NCBI GenBank assembly: GCA_003153435.1 | Contig: PLYR01000061.1 | Location: 1 to 45,830, forward strand | Length of the DNA: 45,830 bases | Source: Bacteroidota bacterium | GTDB taxonomy: Bacteria; Bacteroidota; Bacteroidia; Palsa-965 | Direction: 5' to 3' | In this document: positions 1 to 9,751 of the stretch, piece after piece | Layout: each line of letters opens with the position of its first letter | Numbering within the stretch: the stretch's first letter is position 1 | Position numbers and translations under genes: made by a program | Notes under the pieces: generated by a model | Told to the model about the DNA's origin: nothing | Seen by the model: the letters and a program-made list of their open reading frames with translations, nothing else | Database searches by the model: none

Positions 1-3000
1 CAATCGGCAATCGACCTCAAGCAACCTTCGGCATGGTCAATTTCTTCGATTCCAAATGACCCAACCCTTTTTCCGGAAACATCGCTGATCGATACCATCG
101 CTGTTGGTTACAATCGTGCACGACTAGCATGGTATGCCATTGACCCGCTTTTCCTTCGTTTAGGAAACAGTATCACCCCAGGTAATATAAGTAAGACGGA
201 GATGTCCAATCACTTTACAAGAGAAATCTTTGAAGATGAGCTGTTCCCGAATAAAGAAAGCCCCACTGGACAGCCGATCCCTATTGCTGTACTCGATCTG
301 GCTTACTATCCTAACGAACGTGGGCCTTATAACTATGACGTATTACCCGATGCACACGCCCATTCTGCCGGACTGAATTCCGATGGAACACTTGCCAAAC
401 CATGGACACGCTGGGGAGGTATCATGCGTCAGATCCAGACAAATGATTTTGAAGCAGCAAATATTCAGTTTATTCAGTTCTGGATGATGGACCCCTTCGA
501 CCATGACGGAGTAGATCCTACCGATAACCTCAACCCGAACTCTACGGGCGACCTTTACTTCGACATCGGAAGTATTTCAGAGGACATTCTGAGAGATTCC
601 CGTAAAGAATATGAAAATGGTATTGTCATAGACCCTAATTCTGGTGCAGCTTCAGGCTATGATCCAACAATCTGGGGACGGGTAGCAAACGCACAGGTAA
701 TCGTCAATGCTTTTGCGAATGATAATCTTAGCCGTGTAAACCAGGACGTAGGATACGATGGAATGGGAGATGCCGATGAACGTGCATTCTTTTCTCAGAC
801 CCCGCTTAGCTATATTAATCGTGTGAATGCAGCTTTTCCTCCCGGAAGCGGAGCAAGAGACAGTGCTTTTGCTGATCCTTCAGCAGATGACTACCACTTC
901 TACCGAGGAACTGATTTCGATAATCAAGCCATTGGAACACTTGGCCGCTACAAGAAATTCAATGGGCCTGAAGGAAACTCCCTTCCATCCGGTGTAACAA
1001 ACCGTTGGGGATATAATGAAAGCTATGCCACTGAAGCATCCACCTTGCCGAATACAGAAGATGTGAATCATGATAATACACTGAATGAAACAGAAGCATA
1101 TTATGAGTACCGTGTAAGGCTCACAGAAAATGACATCAAAGAAACCAATGTAGGACACAACTATATCACCGATTACCATCAGAGCACAAAACAAACGATT
1201 GATGGACGTACCCGCACAGTAGACTGGTATCAATTCCGTATTCCGATTGCCGAGTATACCAAGAAAGTTGGTACGATCGACGATTTCAAATCCATCCGGT
1301 TCATTCGAATGTTCTTTAAGAATGTAGACAAACCCATCATCTGCCGGATGGCCAAACTGGAACTGGTAAGGGATGAGTGGAGAAGATATAATTATTCGCT
1401 GCTCTCTCCTGGCGAGTACATTCCGAACGATGACATCAACACCTCATTCAACCTCGCTGCAGTGAGTATCGAAGAAAACGGAAGCCGTTCACCGGTTAAC
1501 TATGTGCTTCCTCCCGGAATCCAGCGCCAACAGAGTGCGGCCACGGCCAACATCATTAAATTGAATGAGCAGTCTCTTTCCCTTAAGGTTTGTGGGCTGA
1601 AAGATGGAGATGCAAGGGCTGCTTATAAGACCATGAACATCGACGTACGTTCTTACAAAACAGTCAGGATGTTTATCCACTGTGAAGCCGGTCCCGACGG
1701 TGCTCCATTGAACAATAACGATGTAGAATGCTTCATTCGATTTGGTACAGATTTCACTGATAACTATTATGAATATGCCATTCCGCTTCAGGTAACGGCA
1801 CCGGGTGCTTATGGGCAAGATGATAATTCCTTGTTAAAAGTTTGGCCTGCCGCCAATGAAATGGTACTTCCTTTTGCAGAACTTCAGCAGGCTAAGCAAG
1901 ACAGGAACACAATGATTACGCAAGGCAAGGCATCACTTACCCGTCCGACCGAATTCAATCAAGGAGCAGGAAGATCGATTACCATTATGGGAAGCCCTAA
2001 CCTGGCTGCTCTGAAAACAATTATGATAGGCGTACGAAACCCCAAGAAGGTCGCTGGAGGTCTTCCAGATGATGGCTTATCCAAATGCACCGAAGTCTGG
2101 GTGGATGAGCTTCGTCTTACTGATTTTGATGAGACAGGAGGATGGGCAGCAGTAGGAAGGATGACAGCCAAACTTGCCGACTTCGGAACCTTAACTGTGG
2201 CAGGAAATTATAGCACACCGGGTTTTGGAGGCATCGAATCGAAGGTAAGCACCCGACAGAAAGAGACCGATAAGAGTATTGACATTTCCTCACAGCTGGA
2301 GCTGGGGAAATTCTTCCCCGCGAAATTCAGTATGAGGGTTCCGATGTATGTAGGGTTTTCTGAAACAATTGCTACACCTCAATACAATCCATTGGACCCC
2401 GACATCCTTGTTAAAAATTTATCTCCGACGGTTCAGGATCAAATCAAAAATGAGATTGAAACATTTACCCGCAGGCGGAGTCTTAATTTTACGAATGTTA
2501 AAAAAGAACGTTCAAAAGGCTCCACTAAGAAACCACGATTCTATGATCCGGAAAACGTAGCACTGAATTTTGCCTATTCGGAAATCACAAATCGCTCTCC
2601 GACTATTGATCATAATTATATCCGTAACTACCGGGGAGGTCTTTCTTATAACTTTAACAAACAACCGAAAAATATCAAACCTTTCGGAAAAAATGCATTC
2701 CTTAACAAATACAAATACCTTGCCCTCATCCGGGATCTCAATTTCAATACAACGATTACGAGTATGTCATTCTTGACAGATATCAATAGGACTTATAATG
2801 AACAGTTGACACGGAATACCACAGGAATTAGCGATATCCCTATTATTCCGACCTACAATAAGACCTTCAATATGACTCGTAATTATGATCTGAAGTATGA
2901 CCTCAGTAAATCATTGAAAATTGATTTTGCTGCTCTTAATGAAAGTCGGGTTTTAGAGCCTGATGGACCTATTGACACACAACAAAAGCGTGATACTTTA

Positions 3001-4797
3001 CTTAATAATGCGCTGGGCCTAGGGAAGAACACGCACTACCACCATGCACTCAATTTCAATTACACCATTCCGATTAACAAAATCCCTGCGCTTGATTTTA
3101 CAACCGGTACTGTTCGTTATGCAACAAGTTATGACTGGCTCCGATCCCCTTTCTCGGCAGACTCCATGGGTAACACTATCCAGAATTCATCTCAATGGAC
3201 TTGGAACGGTCAGGCCAATATGGTTACACTTTACAACAAAATTCCATATTTCAAAAAAATAAATGCAAAGAAACCACCAGGACAAACACCAAAAACACCA
3301 GTCAACACTGGCTCTAATCCGAATCAGCAATGGGTCAAAATGACCAAGCAGGATTCCATCAATAAAAAACTTGCTAAAGTCAAGAAGGACACCACTAAGC
3401 AAACGCAGGCGGATATTGTTGAATATCTGGCCAGGGCCGTGATGGCAATCAAAACTATATCAGTGAATTATACCACTACACGTGGAACGATATTGCCAGG
3501 ATATAACCGAGGAACAGACATTCTCGGTATGGATAACAATTTTCAGGGACCCGGTATGGGCTTTCTGGTTGGACAACAGGATCACTATGGAGGGGATCAA
3601 GCACATTATGGCATCTACGCCGCACAACATGACTGGCTTGTTCAGACCCATTCGTTATATAACCCCTTTGCCCGAACCCAGGTTCGAAACCTGAATGGAA
3701 GAGCTAATCTGGAGCCTTTCCCGGATTGCAAGGTGGAGTTAAACGCAAACCTGAACCGATCGGACAACCGGAATGAATATTTCCGTTGGAATCCGGTTAT
3801 TAAGGATTACACCAGTGAAACTCCATCGGAAAGCGGAAACTTCAGTATGTCCTACAGTATGCTACGGACAACCTTGGTCTCTGATAATAAGGACCACAGT
3901 TCTCCGTTGTTTGAACAGTTCCGAAATAATCGTTATGTAATGTCCCAGCGCCTGGGTGCACAGAGGCCTGGGCAACTGGGCACTTTAGGGACCGGATATG
4001 TAGATGGCTACAGCGCGAGTTCACAGGACGTGCTTATTCCGGCGTTTCTGGCTGCTTATAGTGGAAAAAATTCATCCACATTTACAACCAATCCTTTCAA
4101 TGTAATCCCTAAACCAAACTGGAGAATAGCGTATGACGGACTTTCGAAAAACGAAAAATTCAAGAAATATTTTAAATCCTTTACTCTCTCTCATGCCTAC
4201 CGTTCTACTTACAGTATCGGAAATTTCGGAAGCAATCTGGATTTTACGGATGATGGAAGTGGATTTTCCAGTGTGAGAAATCCGGCAGGTGATTTTATTT
4301 CCAAATACAATATCCCATCGGTGACTCTTTCCGAACAGTTCAGCCCTCTGATCAATGCCGATATGACCTGGCACAATGGTTTGCTGACAAAGGTGGAAAT
4401 AAAGAAAGATAGAACCCTGTCATTAAGCGTCACGAGTAATCAGGTTACAGAGCTGAATGGGAAGGAACTGGTAGTGGGACTGGGCTATGCGTTTAAGATG
4501 AAACCCCGCAAACTATTTCCGCAATATCTTAAGGAGCCGGTCAAGAGTGACCTAAAGGTGAGATGTGATGTATCGTTAAGGAATAACCAGACGGTGATTC
4601 GGAAGATTGATCCGGAATACAATCAATTGACGTCCGGACAGAATCTGATCTCCGTGAAAACTTCGGCCGACTACATACTTAGTCAGAAGCTTAGTATCCG
4701 CCTTTTCTGCGATTACATTAGAACCAACCCTCTCGTTTCTACTTCTTTCCTCACTTCAAATACCAATATTGGGATCTCACTTCGTCTGACTCTTTAA
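1..4797 (+). CDS. sprA: SprA, T9SS outer-membrane translocon (5' end outside window)
   Basis: SprA is the giant outer-membrane beta-barrel through which T9SS cargo leaves the cell; in gliding Bacteroidota it is also needed for motility. The reading frame is open from base 1 with no stop, so the gene enters from the left; the first ATG in the window (202) is internal, not a start. About 1598 residues are present, against roughly 2400 in full-length family members. Recognisable SprA segments are RFIRMFFKNVDKPIICRM and WVDELRLTDFDETGGWAAVG, followed by long alternating beta-strand sequence and a C-terminus ending in TNIGISLRLTL, typical of an outer-membrane barrel end. The several T9SS cargo proteins in the window fit the presence of this translocon. 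Recognition is by family memory, not a search. Confidence 0.92.
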   Translation, partial: QSAIDLKQPSAWSISSIPNDPTLFPETSLIDTIAVGYNRARLAWYAIDPLFLRLGNSITPGNISKTEMSNHFTREIFEDELFPNKESPTGQPIPIAVLDLAYYPNERGPYNYDVLPDAHAHSAGLNSDGTLAKPWTRWGGIMRQIQTNDFEAANIQFIQFWMMDPFDHDGVDPTDNLNPNSTGDLYFDIGSISEDILRDSRKEYENGIVIDPNSGAASGYDPTIWGRVANAQVIVNAFANDNLSRVNQDVGYDGMGDADERAFFSQTPLSYINRVNAAFPPGSGARDSAFADPSADDYHFYRGTDFDNQAIGTLGRYKKFNGPEGNSLPSGVTNRWGYNESYATEASTLPNTEDVNHDNTLNETEAYYEYRVRLTENDIKETNVGHNYITDYHQSTKQTIDGRTRTVDWYQFRIPIAEYTKKVGTIDDFKSIRFIRMFFKNVDKPIICRMAKLELVRDEWRRYNYSLLSPGEYIPNDDINTSFNLAAVSIEENGSRSPVNYVLPPGIQRQQSAATANIIKLNEQSLSLKVCGLKDGDARAAYKTMNIDVRSYKTVRMFIHCEAGPDGAPLNNNDVECFIRFGTDFTDNYYEYAIPLQVTAPGAYGQDDNSLLKVWPAANEMVLPFAELQQAKQDRNTMITQGKASLTRPTEFNQGAGRSITIMGSPNLAALKTIMIGVRNPKKVAGGLPDDGLSKCTEVWVDELRLTDFDETGGWAAVGRMTAKLADFGTLTVAGNYSTPGFGGIESKVSTRQKETDKSIDISSQLELGKFFPAKFSMRVPMYVGFSETIATPQYNPLDPDILVKNLSPTVQDQIKNEIETFTRRRSLNFTNVKKERSKGSTKKPRFYDPENVALNFAYSEITNRSPTIDHNYIRNYRGGLSYNFNKQPKNIKPFGKNAFLNKYKYLALIRDLNFNTTITSMSFLTDINRTYNEQLTRNTTGISDIPIIPTYNKTFNMTRNYDLKYDLSKSLKIDFAALNESRVLEPDGPIDTQQKRDTLLNNALGLGKNTHYHHALNFNYTIPINKIPALDFTTGTVRYATSYDWLRSPFSADSMGNTIQNSSQWTWNGQANMVTLYNKIPYFKKINAKKPPGQTPKTPVNTGSNPNQQWVKMTKQDSINKKLAKVKKDTTKQTQADIVEYLARAVMAIKTISVNYTTTRGTILPGYNRGTDILGMDNNFQGPGMGFLVGQQDHYGGDQAHYGIYAAQHDWLVQTHSLYNPFARTQVRNLNGRANLEPFPDCKVELNANLNRSDNRNEYFRWNPVIKDYTSETPSESGNFSMSYSMLRTTLVSDNKDHSSPLFEQFRNNRYVMSQRLGAQRPGQLGTLGTGYVDGYSASSQDVLIPAFLAAYSGKNSSTFTTNPFNVIPKPNWRIAYDGLSKNEKFKKYFKSFTLSHAYRSTYSIGNFGSNLDFTDDGSGFSSVRNPAGDFISKYNIPSVTLSEQFSPLINADMTWHNGLLTKVEIKKDRTLSLSVTSNQVTELNGKELVVGLGYAFKMKPRKLFPQYLKEPVKSDLKVRCDVSLRNNQTVIRKIDPEYNQLTSGQNLISVKTSADYILSQKLSIRLFCDYIRTNPLVSTSFLTSNTNIGISLRLTL

Positions 4798-4849
4798 TTC
4801 ATTTTAACAAAATATTGGCTGAATTATGATGCTGATTTTATTTATACCA

Positions 4850-4857
4850 TATCTTTG
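4850..4857 (+). promoter_or_regulatory. Putative Bacteroidota -7 element for gcvH
   Basis: TATCTTTG matches the TAnnTTTG -7 consensus and lies 31 bases before the gcvH ATG, giving a predicted leader of about 25 bases. No clear -33 TTG at the ideal distance was seen. Confidence 0.5.
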
Positions 4858-4888
4858 GGCCTGAATAAACAAGACAACCCTATCTGCT

Positions 4889-5269
4889 ATGAATTTTCCG
4901 GAAAATCTCAAGTACACCAAAGATCATGAATGGGTCCGAGTGGAAGGCAATATTGCAATAATTGGTATCACTGATTTTGCCCAGGGTGAACTTGGAGATA
5001 TTGTTTATGTTGAAATTGAAACCCAGGGTGAAGACCTTAAACATGAGGAGGTGTTTGGAACCGTAGAGGCAGTAAAAACGGTTTCTGATCTTTTCATGCC
5101 AGTCAGTGGAAAAGTCCTGGAAGTTAATCCCAAGCTTGTATCTAACCCAGAAGGTGTAAATAAAGATCCATACGGGAATGGCTGGATGATCAGGGTAGAA
5201 ATGTCGAATCCTTCTGAAGTTAAAAATCTTATGACTGTCGCCGACTACAAGGCGCTGATTGGTCACTAG
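4889..5269 (+). CDS. gcvH: Glycine cleavage system H protein
   Basis: GcvH is the lipoylated carrier that shuttles the aminomethyl group between the P, T and L proteins of the glycine cleavage complex. The 126-residue length is normal. The start of the protein ([13 protein letters not shown]) and the lipoyl-lysine motif VEAVKTVSD, with Lys63 as the modified residue, are diagnostic; the C-terminal GWMIRVEM segment is also typical. It is followed 17 bases later by the acetyltransferase gene, so the two may be cotranscribed. The other gcv genes are not in the window, which is common in Bacteroidota. Confidence 0.96.
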   Translation: MNFPENLKYTKDHEWVRVEGNIAIIGITDFAQGELGDIVYVEIETQGEDLKHEEVFGTVEAVKTVSDLFMPVSGKVLEVNPKLVSNPEGVNKDPYGNGWMIRVEMSNPSEVKNLMTVADYKALIGH

Positions 5270-5286
5270 GCCTTTTTCCAATATCC

Positions 5287-5736
5287 ATGGAATTAAAATG
5301 GCTCTGCAGGCATTTTTCAGAATTAAATGCCATGGAGCTTCATGCCCTGCTTCATCTTCGCAGCGCTGTATTTGTGGTGGAACAAAACTGTCCTTATCAG
5401 GATCCAGATGAAAAGGATCTGAACTCCTTTCACTTACTCGGATTCGATGCACTGGGAAAGCTGGGAGCTTATTCCAGGATTCTCCCACCTGCTGTTTCCT
5501 TTTCAGAAGTATCTATAGGACGTGTATGCACTTCGGCGCTTCACCGAAGAGGTGGGCATGGAAAGGTATTGATGGAGCAATCTATCCGAATCATCCGTCA
5601 GAAATACGGCCCTGCTCCAGTCAGGATAGGAGCCCAGCTCTATCTTAAAAGTTTTTACGAAGGATTTGGCTTCAAGAAAGACAGTGAAGAGTATCTGGAA
5701 GATGGAATCCCTCACATAGAAATGCTGCTTAGCTAA
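5287..5736 (+). CDS. ElaA-like GNAT family N-acetyltransferase
   Basis: A 149-residue protein that matches the ElaA family of GNAT acetyltransferases: the N-terminal LRSAVFVVEQNCPYQDPDEK stretch and the GRVCTSALHRRGGHGKVLM acetyl-CoA loop are the family signatures (the latter stands in for the usual Q/RxxGxG/A motif). The substrate of ElaA proteins is not established. The gene follows gcvH closely. Its 3' end overlaps the 3' end of the convergent cysN by 8 bases. Family call is firm; function beyond acetyl transfer is unknown. Confidence 0.85.
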   Translation: MELKWLCRHFSELNAMELHALLHLRSAVFVVEQNCPYQDPDEKDLNSFHLLGFDALGKLGAYSRILPPAVSFSEVSIGRVCTSALHRRGGHGKVLMEQSIRIIRQKYGPAPVRIGAQLYLKSFYEGFGFKKDSEEYLEDGIPHIEMLLS

Positions 5737-7039
5737 TCATCCCTGCTCCTACTGTCACGTTGGTGCCTTCATCAATCAATATAAAACTTCCGGTGCTCCT
5801 GTTTTGATTATAGCTGTCAATAAACAGCGGTGCAGTAGTCTTAATGACAACACGTGCAATATCATTGAGACCTACTGTTTTGTTTTCAGGTTCATTTTCA
5901 AGGGTAGAGATATTTACTTTGTACGTGATTTCTTTGATCACACAGCGTACTTCTTTGGTGGCATGGCGAAGAAGATATTTACCCTGGAGTTCCAGCTTTT
6001 TCTCTGCCATCCAGCAGAGCATCACGTCAAGGTCTTGCGTCACCACCATAGGCTCGTCAGCTTTCACAATTATATCTCCTCTTGAAATATCAATATCATC
6101 TTCAAGTACTATGGATATACTCATGGGGGAGAAGGCTTTTTCGAGTTCTTCCTCTCCTAGAAATACTGCTTTGATTTTTGTCTTAAGACCTGAAGGAAGA
6201 ACACGAACGCTGTCCCCTTTGCTAAAGGTTCCTCCGGAAATGCGTCCTGCATAAGACCTAAAATCATGATAGGCCTCATTCATCGGACGGATCACGTACT
6301 GCACCGGAAAGCGAGCCGAACCTTTCTGATAATCATCGGAGATTGGAATTTCTTCAAGCATATGAAGCAGTGTGGGTCCCTTATACCAATTCATGTTCAG
6401 GGAAGCATCCACTACATTATCTCCTTTTAGAGCACTGATAGGGATAAAGTGGCGGTCGCTTCCCTCCAACCTTCCCGCAAACGTCTCATAATCTTTTCTG
6501 ATCTTCTCAAATACCTCTGCCTGAAATTTTACAAGGTCCATTTTGTTTATGCAAATGATAAGGTGCGGGATCCGCAGCAGTGATGCGATATAGGTATGTC
6601 GTTTGGTCTGCTCTATAACTCCTTTTCTTGCATCGATAAGAATGATAGCAACATTGGCAGTAGAGGCACCGGTAACCATGTTCCGGGTATATTGAATATG
6701 TCCCGGCGTATCGGCAATGATGAATTTACGTTTGGGAGTAGCGAAATAACGATAAGCCACATCTATGGTAATACCCTGCTCCCTTTCTGCCCGAAGTCCA
6801 TCAGTTAACAAGGCAAGGTTTACATAACCCTCCCCTCTTTTTTCGCTCGATGCCCTGATAGCTTCATACTGATCTTCAAAGATAGATTTACTGTCGTAAA
6901 GCAATCGTCCGATCAATGTGCTTTTTCCATCATCGACAGAACCAGCTGTGGTAAACCTCAGCAACTCCATATCGAGGTACCCTTCGGAAGAAAAATCATT
7001 CTTAACAGGTACTTTATTCTGATCAAAATCCTTATACAT
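5729..7039 (-). CDS. cysN: Sulfate adenylyltransferase subunit 1 (GTPase)
   Basis: CysN is the GTPase subunit of ATP sulfurylase and couples GTP hydrolysis to APS formation by CysD. GTPase motifs are clear: GSVDDGKST (about residues 33-41 from the chosen start), DTPGHIQYTRNMVTGAS and NKMDL, followed by EF-Tu-like barrel domains. The open frame extends upstream to 7159, but that would overlap cysD by about 95 bases; the ATG at 7039, 25 bases after the cysD stop, gives a 436-residue protein of normal size and is preferred. No APS kinase domain is fused; CysC is encoded separately two genes upstream. Last gene of a cysC-cysD-cysN operon. Confidence 0.94.
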   Translation of the reverse strand: MYKDFDQNKVPVKNDFSSEGYLDMELLRFTTAGSVDDGKSTLIGRLLYDSKSIFEDQYEAIRASSEKRGEGYVNLALLTDGLRAEREQGITIDVAYRYFATPKRKFIIADTPGHIQYTRNMVTGASTANVAIILIDARKGVIEQTKRHTYIASLLRIPHLIICINKMDLVKFQAEVFEKIRKDYETFAGRLEGSDRHFIPISALKGDNVVDASLNMNWYKGPTLLHMLEEIPISDDYQKGSARFPVQYVIRPMNEAYHDFRSYAGRISGGTFSKGDSVRVLPSGLKTKIKAVFLGEEELEKAFSPMSISIVLEDDIDISRGDIIVKADEPMVVTQDLDVMLCWMAEKKLELQGKYLLRHATKEVRCVIKEITYKVNISTLENEPENKTVGLNDIARVVIKTTAPLFIDSYNQNRSTGSFILIDEGTNVTVGAGMIS

Positions 7040-7064
7040 CTCTGCTGCTAATTTAATTCGGGTG

Positions 7065-7970
7065 TTAAAAATAACCTGCTTTTTTCCGGTCTTCCATTGC
7101 GGCTTCGGAGCGTTTATCATCGATTCTACTACCTCGTTCAGTAACACGAGTGGAGGCAACTTCGTTGATTACTTCCTCCAACGTGGAGGCTTCGGAGGTC
7201 ACTGCTCCTGTGCATGACATGTCTCCAATTGTTCGGAAACGCACGGTCCGTTTTTCTATTTTTTCGTTGGGTTTGAGTTGTACAAAAGGGGAATGGGCAT
7301 AGATTACACCGTCTCTTACAAAACAATCACGTTCATGGGTGAAGTAGATACTCGGAATTGGTATTTTCTCGCTCAGAATGTATTGCCAAACATCCATTTC
7401 AGTCCAATTACTGATTGGAAATACCCTGAAGTGTTCTCCCAGGCTTTTCCGCCCGTTCAGCAGATTCCACAATTCCGGTCTTTGGTTTTTGGGATCCCAT
7501 TGGCTGAACTCATCCCGGTGAGAAAAAAACCGTTCCTTGGCCCTTGCTTTTTCTTCATCTCTTCGTGCACCACCTATGGCCGCATCAAATTTAAGTTCCT
7601 GAATGGCATCAACAAGAGTAGTTGTCTGAAGGGCATTACGCGACGCATTCACTCCTTTTTCCTCTGCTATCCTACCCTGATCAATGGAATCCTGAACACT
7701 GCGCACAATAAGTTTTACTCCCAGTTGTTTGACCCACCAATCACGGTAAACAATGGTCTCCGTGAAATTATGTCCGGTATCGATATGCATGACCGGAAAT
7801 GGAATTTTAGCCGGCCAGAATGCTTTGCGTGCAAGCCAGCTTACTATAATGGAATCCTTACCTCCACTAAAGAGCAGTACTGGACTTTCAAATTGCGCAG
7901 CAACTTCCCGGAGGATAAAAATACTTTCCGCTTCAAGTTCCTTCAGGTGACTCAGTCTGTTTGAATTCAT
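7065..7970 (-). CDS. cysD: Sulfate adenylyltransferase subunit 2
   Basis: CysD is the catalytic subunit of ATP sulfurylase, making adenylylsulfate (APS) from ATP and sulfate. The protein is 301 residues, the expected length. The PP-loop SGGKDS lies near residue 35, and downstream CysD signatures include HIDTGHNFTETIVYRD, GGARRDEEKARAKERFFSHR and the C-terminal ERGSRIDDKRSEAAMEDRK segment. It starts 11 bases after the cysC stop and is followed by cysN, so the three genes form one transcription unit. No PAPS reductase (cysH) is seen in the window, so PAPS could serve assimilation elsewhere or sulfation. Confidence 0.96.
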   Translation of the reverse strand: MNSNRLSHLKELEAESIFILREVAAQFESPVLLFSGGKDSIIVSWLARKAFWPAKIPFPVMHIDTGHNFTETIVYRDWWVKQLGVKLIVRSVQDSIDQGRIAEEKGVNASRNALQTTTLVDAIQELKFDAAIGGARRDEEKARAKERFFSHRDEFSQWDPKNQRPELWNLLNGRKSLGEHFRVFPISNWTEMDVWQYILSEKIPIPSIYFTHERDCFVRDGVIYAHSPFVQLKPNEKIEKRTVRFRTIGDMSCTGAVTSEASTLEEVINEVASTRVTERGSRIDDKRSEAAMEDRKKAGYF

Positions 7971-7981
7971 TTGCTTTTTAT

Positions 7982-8560
7982 TTAGACAATTTTCTGGAGG
8001 ATTTCCTCAACACAAGCAGCAACCGGATTTTTATCCGTGAACAATTCAATATTGGGCGTATCCGGAGCTTCAAAAGGTGAATTAATACCTGTAAAATCGG
8101 CTATCTCACCTTTACGCGCTTTCGCATACAAACCCTTTACATCCCGTTGTTCACAGAGTTCAAGAGGGGTATTGACATATACTTCTACAAAATCAGATGC
8201 TCCAATTATCTCCTTTGCCTTAGAACGTATGATTTTTGTAGGGCTGACAAAACAACAGATGGTAACGACTCCACACTGAACGAACAGCTTAGCCACTTCT
8301 GCTATGCGTCTGATATTTTCCATCCGGTCGGGTTCTGAAAAACCAAGGTTATTATTAATTCCTCCTCTGATTCCGTCACCATCAAGAACTTGAGTAAGGA
8401 CTCCCTTCTCATGCAACGCCTTTTCAAGGGCGAGGGCAATAGTGGTCTTACCTGAACCGCTAAGTCCGGTCATCCAGATGGCTTTCCCTTGCTGGTTCAA
8501 CAATTTTTCCTTTGCAGAACGAGGCAGGGTATTTTCCGGTGGAAATAAATTTTTGCTCAT
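7982..8560 (-). CDS. cysC: Adenylylsulfate (APS) kinase
   Basis: CysC phosphorylates APS to PAPS. The P-loop GLSGSGKTT is near residues 32-40, followed by LDGDGIRGGINNNLGFS (APS/DxDxxR region) and CFVSPTK, the segment that carries the conserved active-site Ser. A frame extension begins at a TTG at 8587, but the ATG at 8560 gives 192 residues, close to the family norm of about 200, and is preferred. First gene of the cysCDN operon; the promoter should lie in the divergent region shared with deoC. Confidence 0.95.
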   Translation of the reverse strand: MSKNLFPPENTLPRSAKEKLLNQQGKAIWMTGLSGSGKTTIALALEKALHEKGVLTQVLDGDGIRGGINNNLGFSEPDRMENIRRIAEVAKLFVQCGVVTICCFVSPTKIIRSKAKEIIGASDFVEVYVNTPLELCEQRDVKGLYAKARKGEIADFTGINSPFEAPDTPNIELFTDKNPVAACVEEILQKIV

Positions 8561-8831
8561 GCCTTCCAAATAAAAAAGCCTCACCAAATCTGGAAAGGCC
8601 TTATCTTGTATGTATATATAAGTACAGGTCCTTCCGAATTCAAAAGCAACATCCCATACAACACTTGTAGGTGTCGGAAGAATGACTCAGGACCGGAAGA
8701 AGATTGTTTTTCATCACTACGAAAGTACATCTTTTTCCGAACCTGGCAATGCTAATAAGCTGTTTTTTCCGTTTTATTGCCTTAATTCCCTAGTCCGGAA
8801 TTCTTTTACCTTTGCTTATTCAACTAATCAA
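8561..8831. other. Divergent intergenic region between cysC and deoC
   Basis: About 270 bases that must hold promoters for both the cysCDN operon and deoC. A TAnnTTTG element for deoC is visible near its right end. On the minus strand only imperfect matches are seen. An in-frame ATG at 8682 could extend deoC by 50 residues, but that stretch does not resemble aldolase sequence. No riboswitch was recognised. Confidence 0.5.
8807..8814 (+). promoter_or_regulatory. Putative -7 element for deoC
   Basis: TACCTTTG matches the Bacteroidota TAnnTTTG element and lies 17 bases before the chosen deoC ATG, giving a leader of about 10 bases. It sits inside the alternative upstream extension, which argues against that longer start. 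Confidence 0.45.
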
Positions 8832-9740
8832 ATGACGACATTCAAAATTCCTGATTTCACAAAATCTCCTACCATAGATCAGGTTGGAATTGAAGAGCGG
8901 GTGGCAAGGTTCAACACACGAAGCATCAAGAAAGAAAGCAAAGTCAAGGGACTGAAGCTTATCTTGAACATGATCGATCTTACAACCCTGGAAGGAAAAG
9001 ATACCGAAGGTAAGGTAAAACAGATGTGCTACAAGGCAATGCACCTGCATGATATACTTCCTGACCTTCCGACTGTTGCAGCCGTTTGTGTGTACCCACC
9101 TATGGTGAGAGCCGCCAAGCAGGCTCTGTTGAACAGTAAAGTGAAAGTAGCCTCTGTAGCAACAGCTTTTCCAAGCGGGCAAAGCACCAGGCAGGTCAAG
9201 TTGCTGGATACACGGTATGCCGTGGAAGAAGGCGCGGATGAAATTGACATGGTGATTTCCAGAGGGGAATACCTAAAAGGAAATTATAATTTCGTTTTCG
9301 ATGAAATAGCTGCTGTAAAGCAAGCCTGCGGACCAGCAAGACTAAAGGTCATCTTCGAAACCGGAGAACTTTCCACGCTTGATAACATCCGCCGGATCAG
9401 CGACCTGGCCATGTATGCAGGAGCCGATTTCATCAAAACCTCCACTGGCAAAATTTCGCCAGCGGCTACAATGCCTGTAACCCTGGTCATGCTGGAAGCG
9501 ATCCGTGATTTTTATTTTACAACCGGGAAAATGATCGGCATGAAACCAGCTGGAGGAATTTCAACTGCTAAATCGGGCCTTCAGTATCTGGTGATGCTCC
9601 GGGAAACTCTGGGTAACGATTGGCTCTCGAACGAATGGTTCCGTTTTGGGGCAAGCAGTCTGGCCAATGATGTACTGATGCAACTGGTCAAGGAAAAAAC
9701 AGGAGTCTACCAGAGTAAAGATTACTTTTCAGCAGATTGA
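8832..9740 (+). CDS. deoC: Deoxyribose-phosphate aldolase
   Basis: DeoC splits 2-deoxy-D-ribose 5-phosphate into glyceraldehyde 3-phosphate and acetaldehyde. From the chosen ATG the protein is 302 residues, typical of the longer DERA subfamily. The Schiff-base lysine is Lys202 in DFIKTSTGK, the second conserved lysine is Lys238 in GMKPAGGIS, and EEGADEIDMVI is the family phosphate/active-site strand. The frame is open from an ATG at 8682 but the first 50 residues of that version look non-homologous. The next two genes are aldehyde dehydrogenase family members, suggesting that the acetaldehyde product is oxidised locally. Confidence 0.94.
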   Translation: MTTFKIPDFTKSPTIDQVGIEERVARFNTRSIKKESKVKGLKLILNMIDLTTLEGKDTEGKVKQMCYKAMHLHDILPDLPTVAAVCVYPPMVRAAKQALLNSKVKVASVATAFPSGQSTRQVKLLDTRYAVEEGADEIDMVISRGEYLKGNYNFVFDEIAAVKQACGPARLKVIFETGELSTLDNIRRISDLAMYAGADFIKTSTGKISPAATMPVTLVMLEAIRDFYFTTGKMIGMKPAGGISTAKSGLQYLVMLRETLGNDWLSNEWFRFGASSLANDVLMQLVKEKTGVYQSKDYFSAD

Positions 9741-9751
9741 TATTTATTACT

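Noticed and set aside
1-201. Non-coding leader before the ATG at 202
   Set aside because: The same frame is open from base 1 and its translation continues the SprA-like sequence, so this is coding sequence cut by the window edge.
8561-8700. Possible riboswitch upstream of cysC
   Set aside because: No conserved SAM or other riboswitch core could be recognised; only short AT-rich alternations are present.
8682-8831. In-frame ATG extension adding 50 residues to deoC
   Set aside because: The added sequence does not look like aldolase, contains the putative -7 promoter element, and the ATG at 8832 gives a normal-length protein.
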